Source: Bacteroidales bacterium
GTDB lineage: Bacteria > Bacteroidota > Bacteroidia > Bacteroidales > F082
NCBI GenBank assembly: GCA_017645275.1
Contig: JAGCPH010000047.1
Location: forward strand, 1 to 64,000
DNA: 64,000 nucleotides
Direction: 5' to 3'
Part shown: positions 17,108 through 25,017 of the stretch, one piece after another
Layout: each line of letters opens with the position of its first letter
Position numbering within the stretch: position 1 is the first letter of the stretch
Program-made: the position numbers and the translations under genes
The notes under the pieces: model-generated
Databases searched by the model: none
Told to the model about the DNA's origin: nothing
The model's input: only the letters and a program-made list of their open reading frames with translations

Positions 17108-17503
17108 ATGATACACGTTGAAGGAAAACCGGATAATATGATTGCAAATAATCTGACACCATTAGCCGCGACACATCCCGGAGAGATGATTAAAGATGAA
17201 TTGCAAGAGCGAAAAATGACCCAAAAGCAGCTTGAAGAACTGACAGGCATCAAACAATCAGTCATTAGTGAAACAATTAATGGCAAACGTTCATTATCAC
17301 TTAATTTTGCTATAGCTTTGGAAAAAGTGTTTGGAATTCCAGCAGATGTTTGGATGAATATGCAGACAAAGTATGATATTGATGTTGCAAATATCGCAAA
17401 ACGTAATAATAAAAGTGAAACTGTACAACTGACAATTCCTGCTAATGACAAAAATCTTCTTTTAGAAATTGTCAGGAAGTTCGGTTGGGCTTGTGCTTTT
17501 TAA
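17108..17503 (+). CDS. higA: HigA-like antitoxin (XRE family HTH)
   Basis: 131 residues. The LAATHPGEMIKDELQERKMTQ stretch followed by QKQLEELTGIKQSVISETINGKR is the HigA/VapI-type helix-turn-helix (about 30-75). The C-terminal ~50 residues are longer than in minimal HigA and may form the toxin-binding or dimer region. It follows higB by four bases. Confidence 0.87.
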   Translation: MIHVEGKPDNMIANNLTPLAATHPGEMIKDELQERKMTQKQLEELTGIKQSVISETINGKRSLSLNFAIALEKVFGIPADVWMNMQTKYDIDVANIAKRNNKSETVQLTIPANDKNLLLEIVRKFGWACAF

Positions 17504-17532
17504 CTTGGAATGACTCAAAAAGAATGATAACT

Positions 17533-18501
17533 ATGAAAAAACTATTAACCATCCTAATCCTATTGTTCGCGGTGCTTTTTGTATCATGCAAAAAAGAAAA
17601 TCCCTCAAATGACAATCCCGAACCGCCTGTAATAGTGGTCGACAGCACACTGTTGCCGCAAGTTCAGACATTGTATATGAAAAATTATGAGTCAGAAATG
17701 GCCGAATGCTATGCTAGAATTGTCAATTGGGACTCTGTGGCTTTGACAGAATGGGGAATCTGCTGGAGCACAACACATAATCCAACTATTAATGATAATA
17801 CTGTACAATCGACGATGATCTTAAGTGGCACGTTTGCAGGATTACTTACAAATTTAACGTATTTAACTACTTATTACGTCAGAGCTTATGCTAAAAATGA
17901 ATATGGACTTGCATACGGCAATGAGATAAATTTTGTAGCTGAAACTCATCAAAATCCGTGGTCGCCTGAGCCTGTCGATGGTCATATTCCGTCAGAAGTT
18001 TTGCCTGATGCATTAGCCGAAGAAATTGGCCAATATATGAATATCTATTCTGGCGAAAATCCTAAAATAATAAGTGATAATGCATATATTTCAAGTCCGC
18101 ATAAGCTGATTTATACAACTTTCGACGAGCCAGTTGATACTATTTATCATAATTATTATTTTGAAATTAGGAGAAATGACAATCCAGTTTTTCTTGTTGA
18201 ATATTTATGGGATGAAAGTTTAGGTTTTCCAGTTTATACGGGTAGCCTTTCGAATATAATAGGTTCGGGAGATGATTTTACAATATATTATCTTAAGGAA
18301 GATTATACGAATGGCTATGCCAAGACAGCTACCATTTTAAGCGGTACTTGGGATGAGGAGAATGATGCCGTTAATAATTTAAAGATTGCGGAAATTCTGC
18401 TTAAGACATTCGATAATCCGAATCTGCCACCTGAGAATTCTTACCGAATAGTCGGCGACGAAGATGGAGTTTCAGAATATTATCCATACTTGGGTAAATG
18501 A
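17533..18501 (+). CDS. Putative lipoprotein with fibronectin-type-III-like domain
   Basis: 322 residues. The ATG at 17533 gives a clean lipoprotein signal with lipobox LFVSC (Cys19); the in-frame start at 17485 overlaps higA and is rejected. Residues about 45-140 (ARIVNWDSVALTEWGICWSTTHNP... YYVRAYAKNEYGLAYG) match the FN3-like domain common in Bacteroidetes lipoproteins. The C-terminal half (about 150-322) is not recognised. It is A/T-rich like the TA module before it. Confidence 0.75.
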   Translation: MKKLLTILILLFAVLFVSCKKENPSNDNPEPPVIVVDSTLLPQVQTLYMKNYESEMAECYARIVNWDSVALTEWGICWSTTHNPTINDNTVQSTMILSGTFAGLLTNLTYLTTYYVRAYAKNEYGLAYGNEINFVAETHQNPWSPEPVDGHIPSEVLPDALAEEIGQYMNIYSGENPKIISDNAYISSPHKLIYTTFDEPVDTIYHNYYFEIRRNDNPVFLVEYLWDESLGFPVYTGSLSNIIGSGDDFTIYYLKEDYTNGYAKTATILSGTWDEENDAVNNLKIAEILLKTFDNPNLPPENSYRIVGDEDGVSEYYPYLGK

Positions 18502-18502
18502 T

Positions 18503-18913
18503 ATGGACTGGTTCAAAACCAAGATATTGAATGAAAAACATGTTGTCTTCGACCCTTTGCGAAGACAATGGGTTTCTTTGACGCCAGAGGAGCAGGTGCG
18601 GCAGAAGATGCTGTATTATCTCGTGGAGACACGAAAAGTGGCCGCCGAACTCATAGCAGTGGAGTATTCCATCAAGGTTAATAACCTCCCGAAACGAGCT
18701 GACATAGTTGTTTTCAACAACCTCGGCGAGCCGCAGATGATAGTGGAATGCAAAGCGGAATCAGTGCCGATAACCGAAAAGGTGCTTGACCAAGCGATAA
18801 GATACTACTCGGGATTAAAAGTGAAATATCTCACACTAACCAACGGGAAATCAATGTTTTGCTACAAAGTGGGAGAGGGGAGAATAGAAACACTCTCAGA
18901 GTTTCCTTTTTAA
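18503..18913 (+). CDS. HsdR N-terminal-domain (PD-(D/E)xK fold) protein
   Basis: 136 residues. It matches the stand-alone type I restriction enzyme R N-terminal domain (HSDR_N) found widely in Bacteroidetes. The nuclease-fold residues are present: Glu54 in AVEYSI, Asp67 in KRADIVV and Glu82-Cys-Lys84 in VECKAE. No helicase or specificity subunits are nearby, so it is not a functional type I restriction system here. The ATG at 18503 directly follows the previous stop. A family C repeat follows immediately. Confidence 0.75.
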   Translation: MDWFKTKILNEKHVVFDPLRRQWVSLTPEEQVRQKMLYYLVETRKVAAELIAVEYSIKVNNLPKRADIVVFNNLGEPQMIVECKAESVPITEKVLDQAIRYYSGLKVKYLTLTNGKSMFCYKVGEGRIETLSEFPF

Positions 18914-19089
18914 TCTCTCACAGATTTCACAGATTTACACGGATAATATTCTTCCACAAATTATTTAGTTCGCAAGCGAACAGATTTGCACAGATATTGA
19001 TTGTTTGAAATTCTGTGAAATCCCTCGCTTTAGCGAGATAATAGATTTGGATAGAAAAAATCTGTGTTTATCTGTGTAATCTGTGAGAA
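18914..19089. repeat. CACAGATTT-type inverted repeat (family C, copy 2)
   Basis: The outer arms are CTCTCACAGATTTCACAGAT and the complementary ATCTGTGTAATCTGTGAGA. They enclose two inner perfect mini-palindromes, GTTCGCAAGCGAAC (about 18968-18981) and CTCGCTTTAGCGAG. Its right end encodes the last residues and stop codon of the convergent PAP2 gene. Confidence 0.8.
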
Positions 19090-19622
19090 ACAAAATATCC
19101 GATACCGAAACCAAGTAAAATTCCTAACGCTGCACCGCAGATCACATCACCAGGGAAATGTACTCCCATGTAGATACGGCTGTACGACACCAGCGCCGCC
19201 CAAGGGAACATCACCCAACCGATGTTTTTGTAGAACTGCTTCATTATCAGCCAGATATATGTCGCCAAAGCGAATGTGTTGGCGGCATGCGACGAGATGA
19301 AACCGTAGTGCCCGCCTGGCTTGTGGCCATTCGGCAGGTACACCAGATCCTCAATCAAAGGGTCGTAGCAGGGGCGCAGGCGGTGAAAAATCGGCTTGAA
19401 GACATGCGCCGAGATCTGGTCGGAGCAGGTGATGAGCACTGCCACGCCAAGCAATACCCACAGGCCTTTCCATTTGTATTTGTAAAAAACGAGGAACACC
19501 AGTACCGCATAAAACGGCAACCAGCCCAGCTCCGATGAAACAAACGTCATCACAGGGTCGAGCCACCCAACGTGCAAGCCGTTGAGGAACAGAAACAGCT
19601 GATGATCTAACTCGTTTAACAT
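19068..19622 (-). CDS. PAP2 family membrane phosphatase
   Basis: 184 residues with several membrane segments. The three PAP2 motifs are present: KPIFHRLRP (about 97-105), SSHAANT (about 130-136) and SRIYMGVHFPGD (about 165-176, with catalytic His). Such enzymes dephosphorylate undecaprenyl pyrophosphate or phosphatidylglycerophosphate at the membrane; the substrate cannot be told from sequence. The last residues (SHRLHR) and the TAA stop are encoded by the family C repeat, so the C-terminus has been remodelled by it. Confidence 0.85.
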   Translation of the reverse strand: MLNELDHQLFLFLNGLHVGWLDPVMTFVSSELGWLPFYAVLVFLVFYKYKWKGLWVLLGVAVLITCSDQISAHVFKPIFHRLRPCYDPLIEDLVYLPNGHKPGGHYGFISSHAANTFALATYIWLIMKQFYKNIGWVMFPWAALVSYSRIYMGVHFPGDVICGAALGILLGFGIGYFVSHRLHR

Positions 19623-19639
19623 AGTTTATTTTTGGGGTC

Positions 19640-19766
19640 GCCTTCGGCTTAAAATCTTTCAAAATCTATTTTAAAATCTTTCAAAATGTTCTTCCTTGAT
19701 TTTTTTTTCGTAGAATATTTTGTTTGATTTTTTAAAAGATTTTGTTGGATTTCTGCCCGAAGGGCA
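19640..19766. repeat. AAAATCTTTC-type repeats (family D)
   Basis: AAAATCTTTC is repeated on one side and the complementary GATTTTTTAAAAGATTTT on the other. Short GC-rich caps (GCCTTCGGC and GCCCGAAGGGC) lie at the two ends. Between PAP2 and obgE; possibly also a terminator for obgE. Confidence 0.5.
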
Positions 19767-19771
19767 TCGAA

Positions 19772-20767
19772 TTAATCTTCACTAAGTGATAGCCATATTA
19801 GGTCTTTTAACTCCTTAATTCCTTCGCCGGTGGCGGAACTGATAAAGAGATGCGGCACCTTCTTCGGCAAGTGTTTCTTTATATCTTTTTTCGTGTCTTC
19901 ATCAATCAAATCGCACTTGCTGACAGCCAAAATTCTCTTTTTATCCAGCAATTCAGGGTTATATTTCTTCAATTCATTCAACAAAACGTCGTATGCTTCC
20001 TTCACATCTGGACTGTCGGCCGCGACGAGGAACAGCAATATCGAGTTGCGTTCGATATGGCGTAAGAATCTGATTCCCAATCCTTTTCCGTCCGATGCGC
20101 CCTCGATGATGCCCGGGATGTCGGCCATGATGAACGACTTGAAGTCATAATATGGCACGATTCCGAGGTTCGGCGTCAGCGTGGTGAACGGATAGTCGGC
20201 AATCTCAGGTTTTGCTGCTGAAACCACTGATAACAAGGTGGATTTTCCTGCATTCGGGAAGCCTACGAGACCAACGTCAGCAAGGAGCTTCAGCTCGATG
20301 ATGATCCAGCGTTCTTCTGAAGGCTCGCCAGGCTGCGAGAACTTCGGTGCCTGCATGGTGGCAGTCTTGAAGAAGGTGTTGCCTTTTCCGCCGCGTCCGC
20401 CTTTCATGATGACGATCTCCTGTCCGTCTTCGGTCACCTCGCCCAGTGGCTCGTTGGTCTCCGCGTCATATGCCATGGAGCCCAGAGGCACCTCGATGAT
20501 GACGTTATTGCCTTGAGCGCCAGTACGTTGGTTAGCCCCTCCCGACTCGCCGTCGCCAGCGAAGAGGTGCTTGGTGTAACGCAGATGCAGCAGCGTCCAC
20601 AGCTGGGCGTTGCCTTTCATTATCACGTCGCCGCCCTTGCCGCCGTCGCCGCCGTCAGGACCGCCCTTCGGCACGTATTTGGCGTGGTTGAAGTGCATAG
20701 CGCCGTTGCCGCCCTTGCCCGAACGACAGAAAATCTTTACATAGTCAACAAAATTCGAATTTGCCAT
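19772..20767 (-). CDS. obgE: Obg family GTPase
   Basis: 331 residues. It acts in ribosome assembly and stress control in the cytosol. The Gly-rich Obg domain (about 1-160, with GGPDGGDGGKGG) is followed by the G domain: P-loop GFPNAGKST, G3 DIPGI, G4 SKCDL in the place of NKxD, and G5 SSATGEG. The C-terminal OCT domain is absent, as in many Bacteroidetes. I chose the start MANSNFVDY at 20767; an in-frame ATG further upstream lies inside a 20-base palindrome and is rejected. Confidence 0.93.
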   Translation of the reverse strand: MANSNFVDYVKIFCRSGKGGNGAMHFNHAKYVPKGGPDGGDGGKGGDVIMKGNAQLWTLLHLRYTKHLFAGDGESGGANQRTGAQGNNVIIEVPLGSMAYDAETNEPLGEVTEDGQEIVIMKGGRGGKGNTFFKTATMQAPKFSQPGEPSEERWIIIELKLLADVGLVGFPNAGKSTLLSVVSAAKPEIADYPFTTLTPNLGIVPYYDFKSFIMADIPGIIEGASDGKGLGIRFLRHIERNSILLFLVAADSPDVKEAYDVLLNELKKYNPELLDKKRILAVSKCDLIDEDTKKDIKKHLPKKVPHLFISSATGEGIKELKDLIWLSLSED

Positions 20768-20801
20768 AATCTGCAGATCGTTAATATTATCCATCCAGTA
20801 A

Positions 20802-20821
20802 GGACAAGGCATGCCTTGTCC
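20802..20821. repeat. 20-base perfect palindrome (family G)
   Basis: GGACAAGGCATGCCTTGTCC is its own reverse complement. It lies between PBP1A and obgE and includes an ATG that creates a false longer obgE reading frame. Confidence 0.75.
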
Positions 20822-20829
20822 CTACAAAA

Positions 20830-23100
20830 TCAAAACTCGTCTTCTTCCGTCACTTCTGGTGTAGCCGCCGCTTGTTGTTCTTCCTCGTATTTGTCACAGT
20901 CGAAGTCGAGATCGATATTCGTGAGCGGCTTCGGGAAGTCACCCTGGCTGATATGCAGCGTCGGGTCGGCGTACACCTTTTTCATATATAATGCCCAGAC
21001 AGGCAATGCCATATTGGAGCCCTGTCCGAGTGTTATCGTCTTGAAATGCACCGAACGGTCTTCAGCGCCCGTCCAGATGCCGGTGGTCAGGTCTGGCGTG
21101 ATGCCCATAAACCATCCGTCGCTCTGGTTCTGTGTGGTGCCGGTCTTGCCCGCGATAGGGTTGCGCAAGCCGTATTTGGCCCTGAGTCGGACACCAGTGC
21201 CTTCATACACAACGCCTTTCATCAGCTCAATCATCTTATAGGCCGTCACCTCGTCCATGGCCTCGTGCTGCTCTGCCTTGAAAGTCTGGATGACGTTGCC
21301 GTTTTTGTCTTCAATCTTAGTGACAAAGATAGGCTGGATGTAAACGCCTTTGTTGGCGAAGGTGCTCATCGCGCCCACCATCTCGTAGAGCGAGAGGTCG
21401 CAAACACCCAGGCATATCGAAGGCACCGCCGGGATAGATGATTTTATGCCCATCCTGCGAGCCATCTGTATGGTAGCCTCCGGACCGAAACGTTTCATCA
21501 GGTAAGCCGAGATGCGGTTGTTGGAATGTGCCAACGCCCATCTCAACGTCACCTCTTCACCGAACTTGTTCTTGCCCGAGTCTTTTGGCTCCCAGAACTT
21601 GCCGTCAGACATCTGTATGCTGTAGCTGATGTTAGGCACCTTGGTGCAAGGGGTGTATTCGCCTTCCTGCATCGCCAAGGTGTAAAGTATCGGCTTGAAT
21701 GTCGAGCCCACCTGACGTTTTGCCTGCGTCACATGGTCGTACTGGAAGAAACGGTAGTCGTTGCCGCCCACATACGCCTTCACATGACCAGTGCCTGTCT
21801 CCACCGACATCAGCGACGACTGCAGGAAGAACTTGTAGTAACGTATCGAGTCCATCGGGCTGAACACCGTGTCGATAGGGCCTTCCCACGAGAACACCGT
21901 CATCGGGATAGGGGTGTTGAAGTTGGCCATGATGGAGTCCATCGGCCAGCCTGCTTTCTTCAGCACACGGTAACGCTCCGAGCGTTTCATCGAGAGAATC
22001 ATGATATCTTCGACATCTTCCTCTGTCGGCAGCACAAACGGAGCCTTCGGGTCGCCTTTCCAATGACGATAGAACGCCGGCTGAAGGTCTAAAGCGAGGT
22101 GTTCGCGCACCGCCTCTTCTGCATACTGCTGCATGCGCGAGTCGATGGTGGTGTAGATGCGCAGACCGTCTTTGTAGATGTTGTATGGCGTGCCGTCGGG
22201 TTTGTAATGTGTCTTCGCCCAGTCGTGCATCATGCCGCGCAAGAATTCACGGAAATATGTGGCCTGACCCGATTTGTGGTCTATCACACCGAAATGCGAC
22301 AGGTCGATTGGAATCTGCGACACCGAGTCGTAGGTTGCCTCGTCGATGTAGCCGTTGGTCTCCATGCGTTTCAACACGAGGTTGCGACGGCCTAACGAGC
22401 TTTCCGGATTACGTTTCGGACTGAATTTTGTAGGCGCGTTGACCACTCCGGCGAGCAATGCCGCCTCCTGAAGGTTCAGAGAGTCAGGCTCCTTGCCGAA
22501 AAACGTCTCCGCCGCCTTCTTGATGCCGTAGGCGTTATGTCCGTAAAACACGGTGTTGAGGTACATCGCGATAATCTCGTCCTTCGAATAGTTGTATTCG
22601 AGCTTCGTCGCCGTCACCCATTCCTGTAACTTACGTATCACGAGCTGCGACTTGCTCAGGTTCTCGCCACGAGGGAAGAGGTTTTTCGCCAGCTGCTGTG
22701 TCAGAGTGCTGCCGCCTCCTTGGTCGGAGTTGCCCGTAGCCACACCTTTAGCCACCCTGAACAGAGCCTTCATGTCGATGCCGCTGTGCTCGTAAAAACG
22801 CACGTCTTCGATGGCTACGATGGCGTCGACAAGATATGGCGAGATGTCTTCATAGCTCACATTGGAACGGTTCTCGATATAATAAGTACCCAAAATCTTG
22901 CCGTCGGCTGAATAAATCTCGGTGGCGAGGTTCGTCTCAGGGTTCTCCAACTCCTCAAAAGTGGGCATGTCGCCAAACCATTCGTGCGTGATGCCGTGGA
23001 AAAGCAGATAAATAGAAAAACCAAAAAGCACAAAAAGCGTCCACAGGACTATCAGATAGACCTTGACATCTCTTTTTTTATTTTGTTTCTTTTTAGCCAT
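20830..23100 (-). CDS. mrcA: Penicillin-binding protein 1A (glycosyltransferase/transpeptidase)
   Basis: 756 residues, a class A PBP polymerising and cross-linking peptidoglycan at the inner membrane. An N-terminal membrane anchor (about 12-33) is followed by the GT51 domain with EDVRFYEHSGID (about 97-108). The transpeptidase domain has SxxK in QVGSTFKP, SNN in AHSNNRIS and KTGT in AGKTGTTQNQ. The C-terminus is acidic (TEEDEF). It follows gldH by three bases in the ricT-gldH-mrcA-obgE order seen in Bacteroidetes. Confidence 0.95.
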   Translation of the reverse strand: MAKKKQNKKRDVKVYLIVLWTLFVLFGFSIYLLFHGITHEWFGDMPTFEELENPETNLATEIYSADGKILGTYYIENRSNVSYEDISPYLVDAIVAIEDVRFYEHSGIDMKALFRVAKGVATGNSDQGGGSTLTQQLAKNLFPRGENLSKSQLVIRKLQEWVTATKLEYNYSKDEIIAMYLNTVFYGHNAYGIKKAAETFFGKEPDSLNLQEAALLAGVVNAPTKFSPKRNPESSLGRRNLVLKRMETNGYIDEATYDSVSQIPIDLSHFGVIDHKSGQATYFREFLRGMMHDWAKTHYKPDGTPYNIYKDGLRIYTTIDSRMQQYAEEAVREHLALDLQPAFYRHWKGDPKAPFVLPTEEDVEDIMILSMKRSERYRVLKKAGWPMDSIMANFNTPIPMTVFSWEGPIDTVFSPMDSIRYYKFFLQSSLMSVETGTGHVKAYVGGNDYRFFQYDHVTQAKRQVGSTFKPILYTLAMQEGEYTPCTKVPNISYSIQMSDGKFWEPKDSGKNKFGEEVTLRWALAHSNNRISAYLMKRFGPEATIQMARRMGIKSSIPAVPSICLGVCDLSLYEMVGAMSTFANKGVYIQPIFVTKIEDKNGNVIQTFKAEQHEAMDEVTAYKMIELMKGVVYEGTGVRLRAKYGLRNPIAGKTGTTQNQSDGWFMGITPDLTTGIWTGAEDRSVHFKTITLGQGSNMALPVWALYMKKVYADPTLHISQGDFPKPLTNIDLDFDCDKYEEEQQAAATPEVTEEDEF

Positions 23101-23103
23101 AAC

Positions 23104-23565
23104 TTATTGTTTTTCAAAGCTTAAGCCGATGTCGGTGATGCCTTTCAAGACATCATCGCGCATCGCCTGCTCAATCTCAAAATGATAGCTTCCGGTTAAC
23201 GGAAAACGCAACGCGGGGTTCAACAGTATCTTCGCCGACCTGATGGTGCCGCTGCCTTTGCTCATCCAGCTGCCGTCGGGACGTGCGAAAGTGCATTCGA
23301 TGGTGTCGTGGGTGATGTTACCGTTCGGAAACTCAGTATGTAAAAATACGTACAGATTGCTATAGCGATAGTTTTCCAAGTGTCTGATATTCAGATAGAA
23401 AGCATAATCAGACAAGGTGTCGTTGACCGTCAGGTCGAAAAACGGGAGCATGCGGTTGTCCCACTTCGCCTCAGGTATCACGACGCTGTCGTTAAATAGC
23501 TTGTCATTGCCGCAAGATACAAGCAAAACTGTTACTAAAACAATATAAACTAGCTTTTTAAACAC
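23104..23565 (-). CDS. gldH: Gliding motility / T9SS-associated lipoprotein GldH
   Basis: 153 residues. Lipobox LLVSC with Cys18. The GldH family is recognisable by FFDLTVNDTLSDYAFYLNIRH and the C-terminal GSYHFEIEQAMRDD. GldH is needed for gliding in Flavobacterium and is widely retained in non-gliding Bacteroidales, where its role is less clear. It lies between ricT and the PBP1A gene. Confidence 0.88.
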   Translation of the reverse strand: MFKKLVYIVLVTVLLVSCGNDKLFNDSVVIPEAKWDNRMLPFFDLTVNDTLSDYAFYLNIRHLENYRYSNLYVFLHTEFPNGNITHDTIECTFARPDGSWMSKGSGTIRSAKILLNPALRFPLTGSYHFEIEQAMRDDVLKGITDIGLSFEKQ

Positions 23566-23633
23566 TTTCTACTTTAAACTATCAACTATCAACTATAAAA
23601 CTACTCTAAACTCTACACTCTAAACTCTACACT
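23562..23633. repeat. heptamer repeat (family A, copy 4)
   Basis: Direct 7-base units fill the gap between ricT and gldH: CTATCAA, CTATCAA and CTATAAA, then CTCTAAA and CTCTACA alternating twice. No complementary arm was seen. Confidence 0.65.
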
Positions 23634-24935
23634 TTATTCCAGTTTCGACAAATCCGCTGGCTTGCCCTCCTCACCGTAGTCGTTGTTCTTCTGCTCCTTG
23701 ATGAACGCGAAGTCCTCCAGCTGCTCAGGAAGCACGCCTTTCTTGTTGTCTTCGATAATCTCTTTAACCTTCTCCGCCGGAATGGCCATCATGTTGTTGC
23801 GGTCAAACGGGTAAGAATACCACATCAAACCTTTGAAAATGTCGATTTTCTGATATATTCCGTCGCCTTTCTTGGTCTTCAGCACGATTCTGTTGTCGGG
23901 GAAGGCCTTCAATGCGTCGATGTAGGTCTCGTACTCGTAGTTGAGGCAGCATTTCAGTTTGCCACACTGACCTGCGAGCTTCTGTGGGTTTGGCGAGAGC
24001 TGCTGAACTCTTGCCACGTTGGTTGTAACCGACTGAAAATCAGTGATCCACGAGGCGCAGCAGAGCTCACGTCCGCATGAGCCTATGCCACCCAGCTTTG
24101 CCGACTCCTGACGGAATCCGATCTGACGCATCTCCACTCGCACATGGAACTCTTCGGCGAGTTTCTTGATGAGCTCACGGAAGTCGACGCGACCGTCGGC
24201 GGTGTAGTAGAAGATGGCTTTTGTTCTATCGCCTTGATACTCAATGTCGTTGAGCTTCATATCGAGTTTCAGGCTCGACGCGATCTCACGGCTGCGATAC
24301 AAGGTGTGGTCTTCCTGACGGATGGCCTCGATGAACTTCTCCACGTCGTTGACACGTGCGCGGCGGTAAATCTTCTTGAGTTCCGCAACAGGGGTATTGT
24401 TCTTCTTGCGTTTGCGCTGTTTCTCGATGAGCTCGCCCACCATGGTCACTATGCCGATGTCGTGTCCGATGGCTGTCTCCACCGCAACTAATTCACCCTC
24501 AAGGAGATTCATCTCCGAAGGATAGCTGTAGAAGTCTTTTCTGTCGTTCTTGAAACGCACCTCGGCAATCATCAGGTCGCCCTCTTTTGGAGTCTCGTTC
24601 TCGTAGTCCTTGAGCCAGTTGAAGCTGTCGAGCTTGCATTGTCCGTGACGCAGCACGTTGCTCGCGAACTCGTATTTGTCGGCTTTTATGCGGCATCCGC
24701 GGTGAAAATCGTTGGTGAGCGTCTTCTTCATGTCGTCATGCAGCGGCCATGTCGCCTTAAACTCCACGCCGTCGTCCTGTTTGTTCACCATCTGGTCTTC
24801 CTGGTCCTCGTCCTTCATGTTGAGCTTCTGAGGCGCCGATTTCAGCAGACTGTCAACGTCTTCGGTCGTTTCCGGTATATTTTCTTCGAGAATTTCTTCT
24901 TCGTTAATATCTTTATCCAATTCTTTCTCTTCCAT
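23634..24935 (-). CDS. ricT: RicT/YaaT-like PSP1-domain protein
   Basis: 433 residues. The PSP1 C-terminal domain with cysteine clusters GSCGRELCCASW and QCGKLKCCLNY (about 278-322) matches RicT (YaaT), the Fe-S subunit of the Ric complex that affects RNase Y and competence in Bacillus. The N-terminal ~80 residues are acidic and low-complexity. The ATG at 24935 is preferred; a TTG two codons earlier is rejected. Its -7 element is at 24965-24973. Confidence 0.88.
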   Translation of the reverse strand: MEEKELDKDINEEEILEENIPETTEDVDSLLKSAPQKLNMKDEDQEDQMVNKQDDGVEFKATWPLHDDMKKTLTNDFHRGCRIKADKYEFASNVLRHGQCKLDSFNWLKDYENETPKEGDLMIAEVRFKNDRKDFYSYPSEMNLLEGELVAVETAIGHDIGIVTMVGELIEKQRKRKKNNTPVAELKKIYRRARVNDVEKFIEAIRQEDHTLYRSREIASSLKLDMKLNDIEYQGDRTKAIFYYTADGRVDFRELIKKLAEEFHVRVEMRQIGFRQESAKLGGIGSCGRELCCASWITDFQSVTTNVARVQQLSPNPQKLAGQCGKLKCCLNYEYETYIDALKAFPDNRIVLKTKKGDGIYQKIDIFKGLMWYSYPFDRNNMMAIPAEKVKEIIEDNKKGVLPEQLEDFAFIKEQKNNDYGEEGKPADLSKLE

Positions 24936-24964
24936 AAACAAAATTTATCCAATATAAATAACTT

Positions 24965-24973
24965 GCAAAGATA
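24965..24973 (-). promoter_or_regulatory. -7 promoter element of the ricT-gldH-mrcA-obgE run
   Basis: On the minus strand this is TATCTTTGC, 29 bases upstream of ricT. It is divergent from the MATE promoter 33 bases away. Confidence 0.6.
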
Positions 24974-25005
24974 GTGAAAATTATATTACGAACCTTTATT
25001 TTTTG

Positions 25006-25013
25006 TAATTTTG
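25006..25013 (+). promoter_or_regulatory. -7 promoter element of the MATE gene (leaderless arrangement)
   Basis: TAATTTTG ends five bases before the ATG at 25018, leaving little or no 5' leader. Confidence 0.55.
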
Positions 25014-25017
25014 CAGA

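Noticed and set aside
18503..18913. Remnant of a type I restriction system
   Set aside because: The stand-alone HsdR-N protein is intact and common in Bacteroidetes; there are no hsdM/hsdS genes or fragments nearby.
20513..21241. Plus-strand ORF of 242 codons across obgE and PBP1A
   Set aside because: It spans two convincing minus-strand genes and their gap, and has no recognisable domain.
21526..22092. Plus-strand ORF of 188 codons opposite the PBP1A gene
   Set aside because: Shadow frame rich in His, Arg and Leu; the PBP1A motifs are intact on the other strand.
23562..23633. Possible CRISPR-like array
   Set aside because: The period is 7 bases with no spacers; it belongs to the heptamer repeat class.
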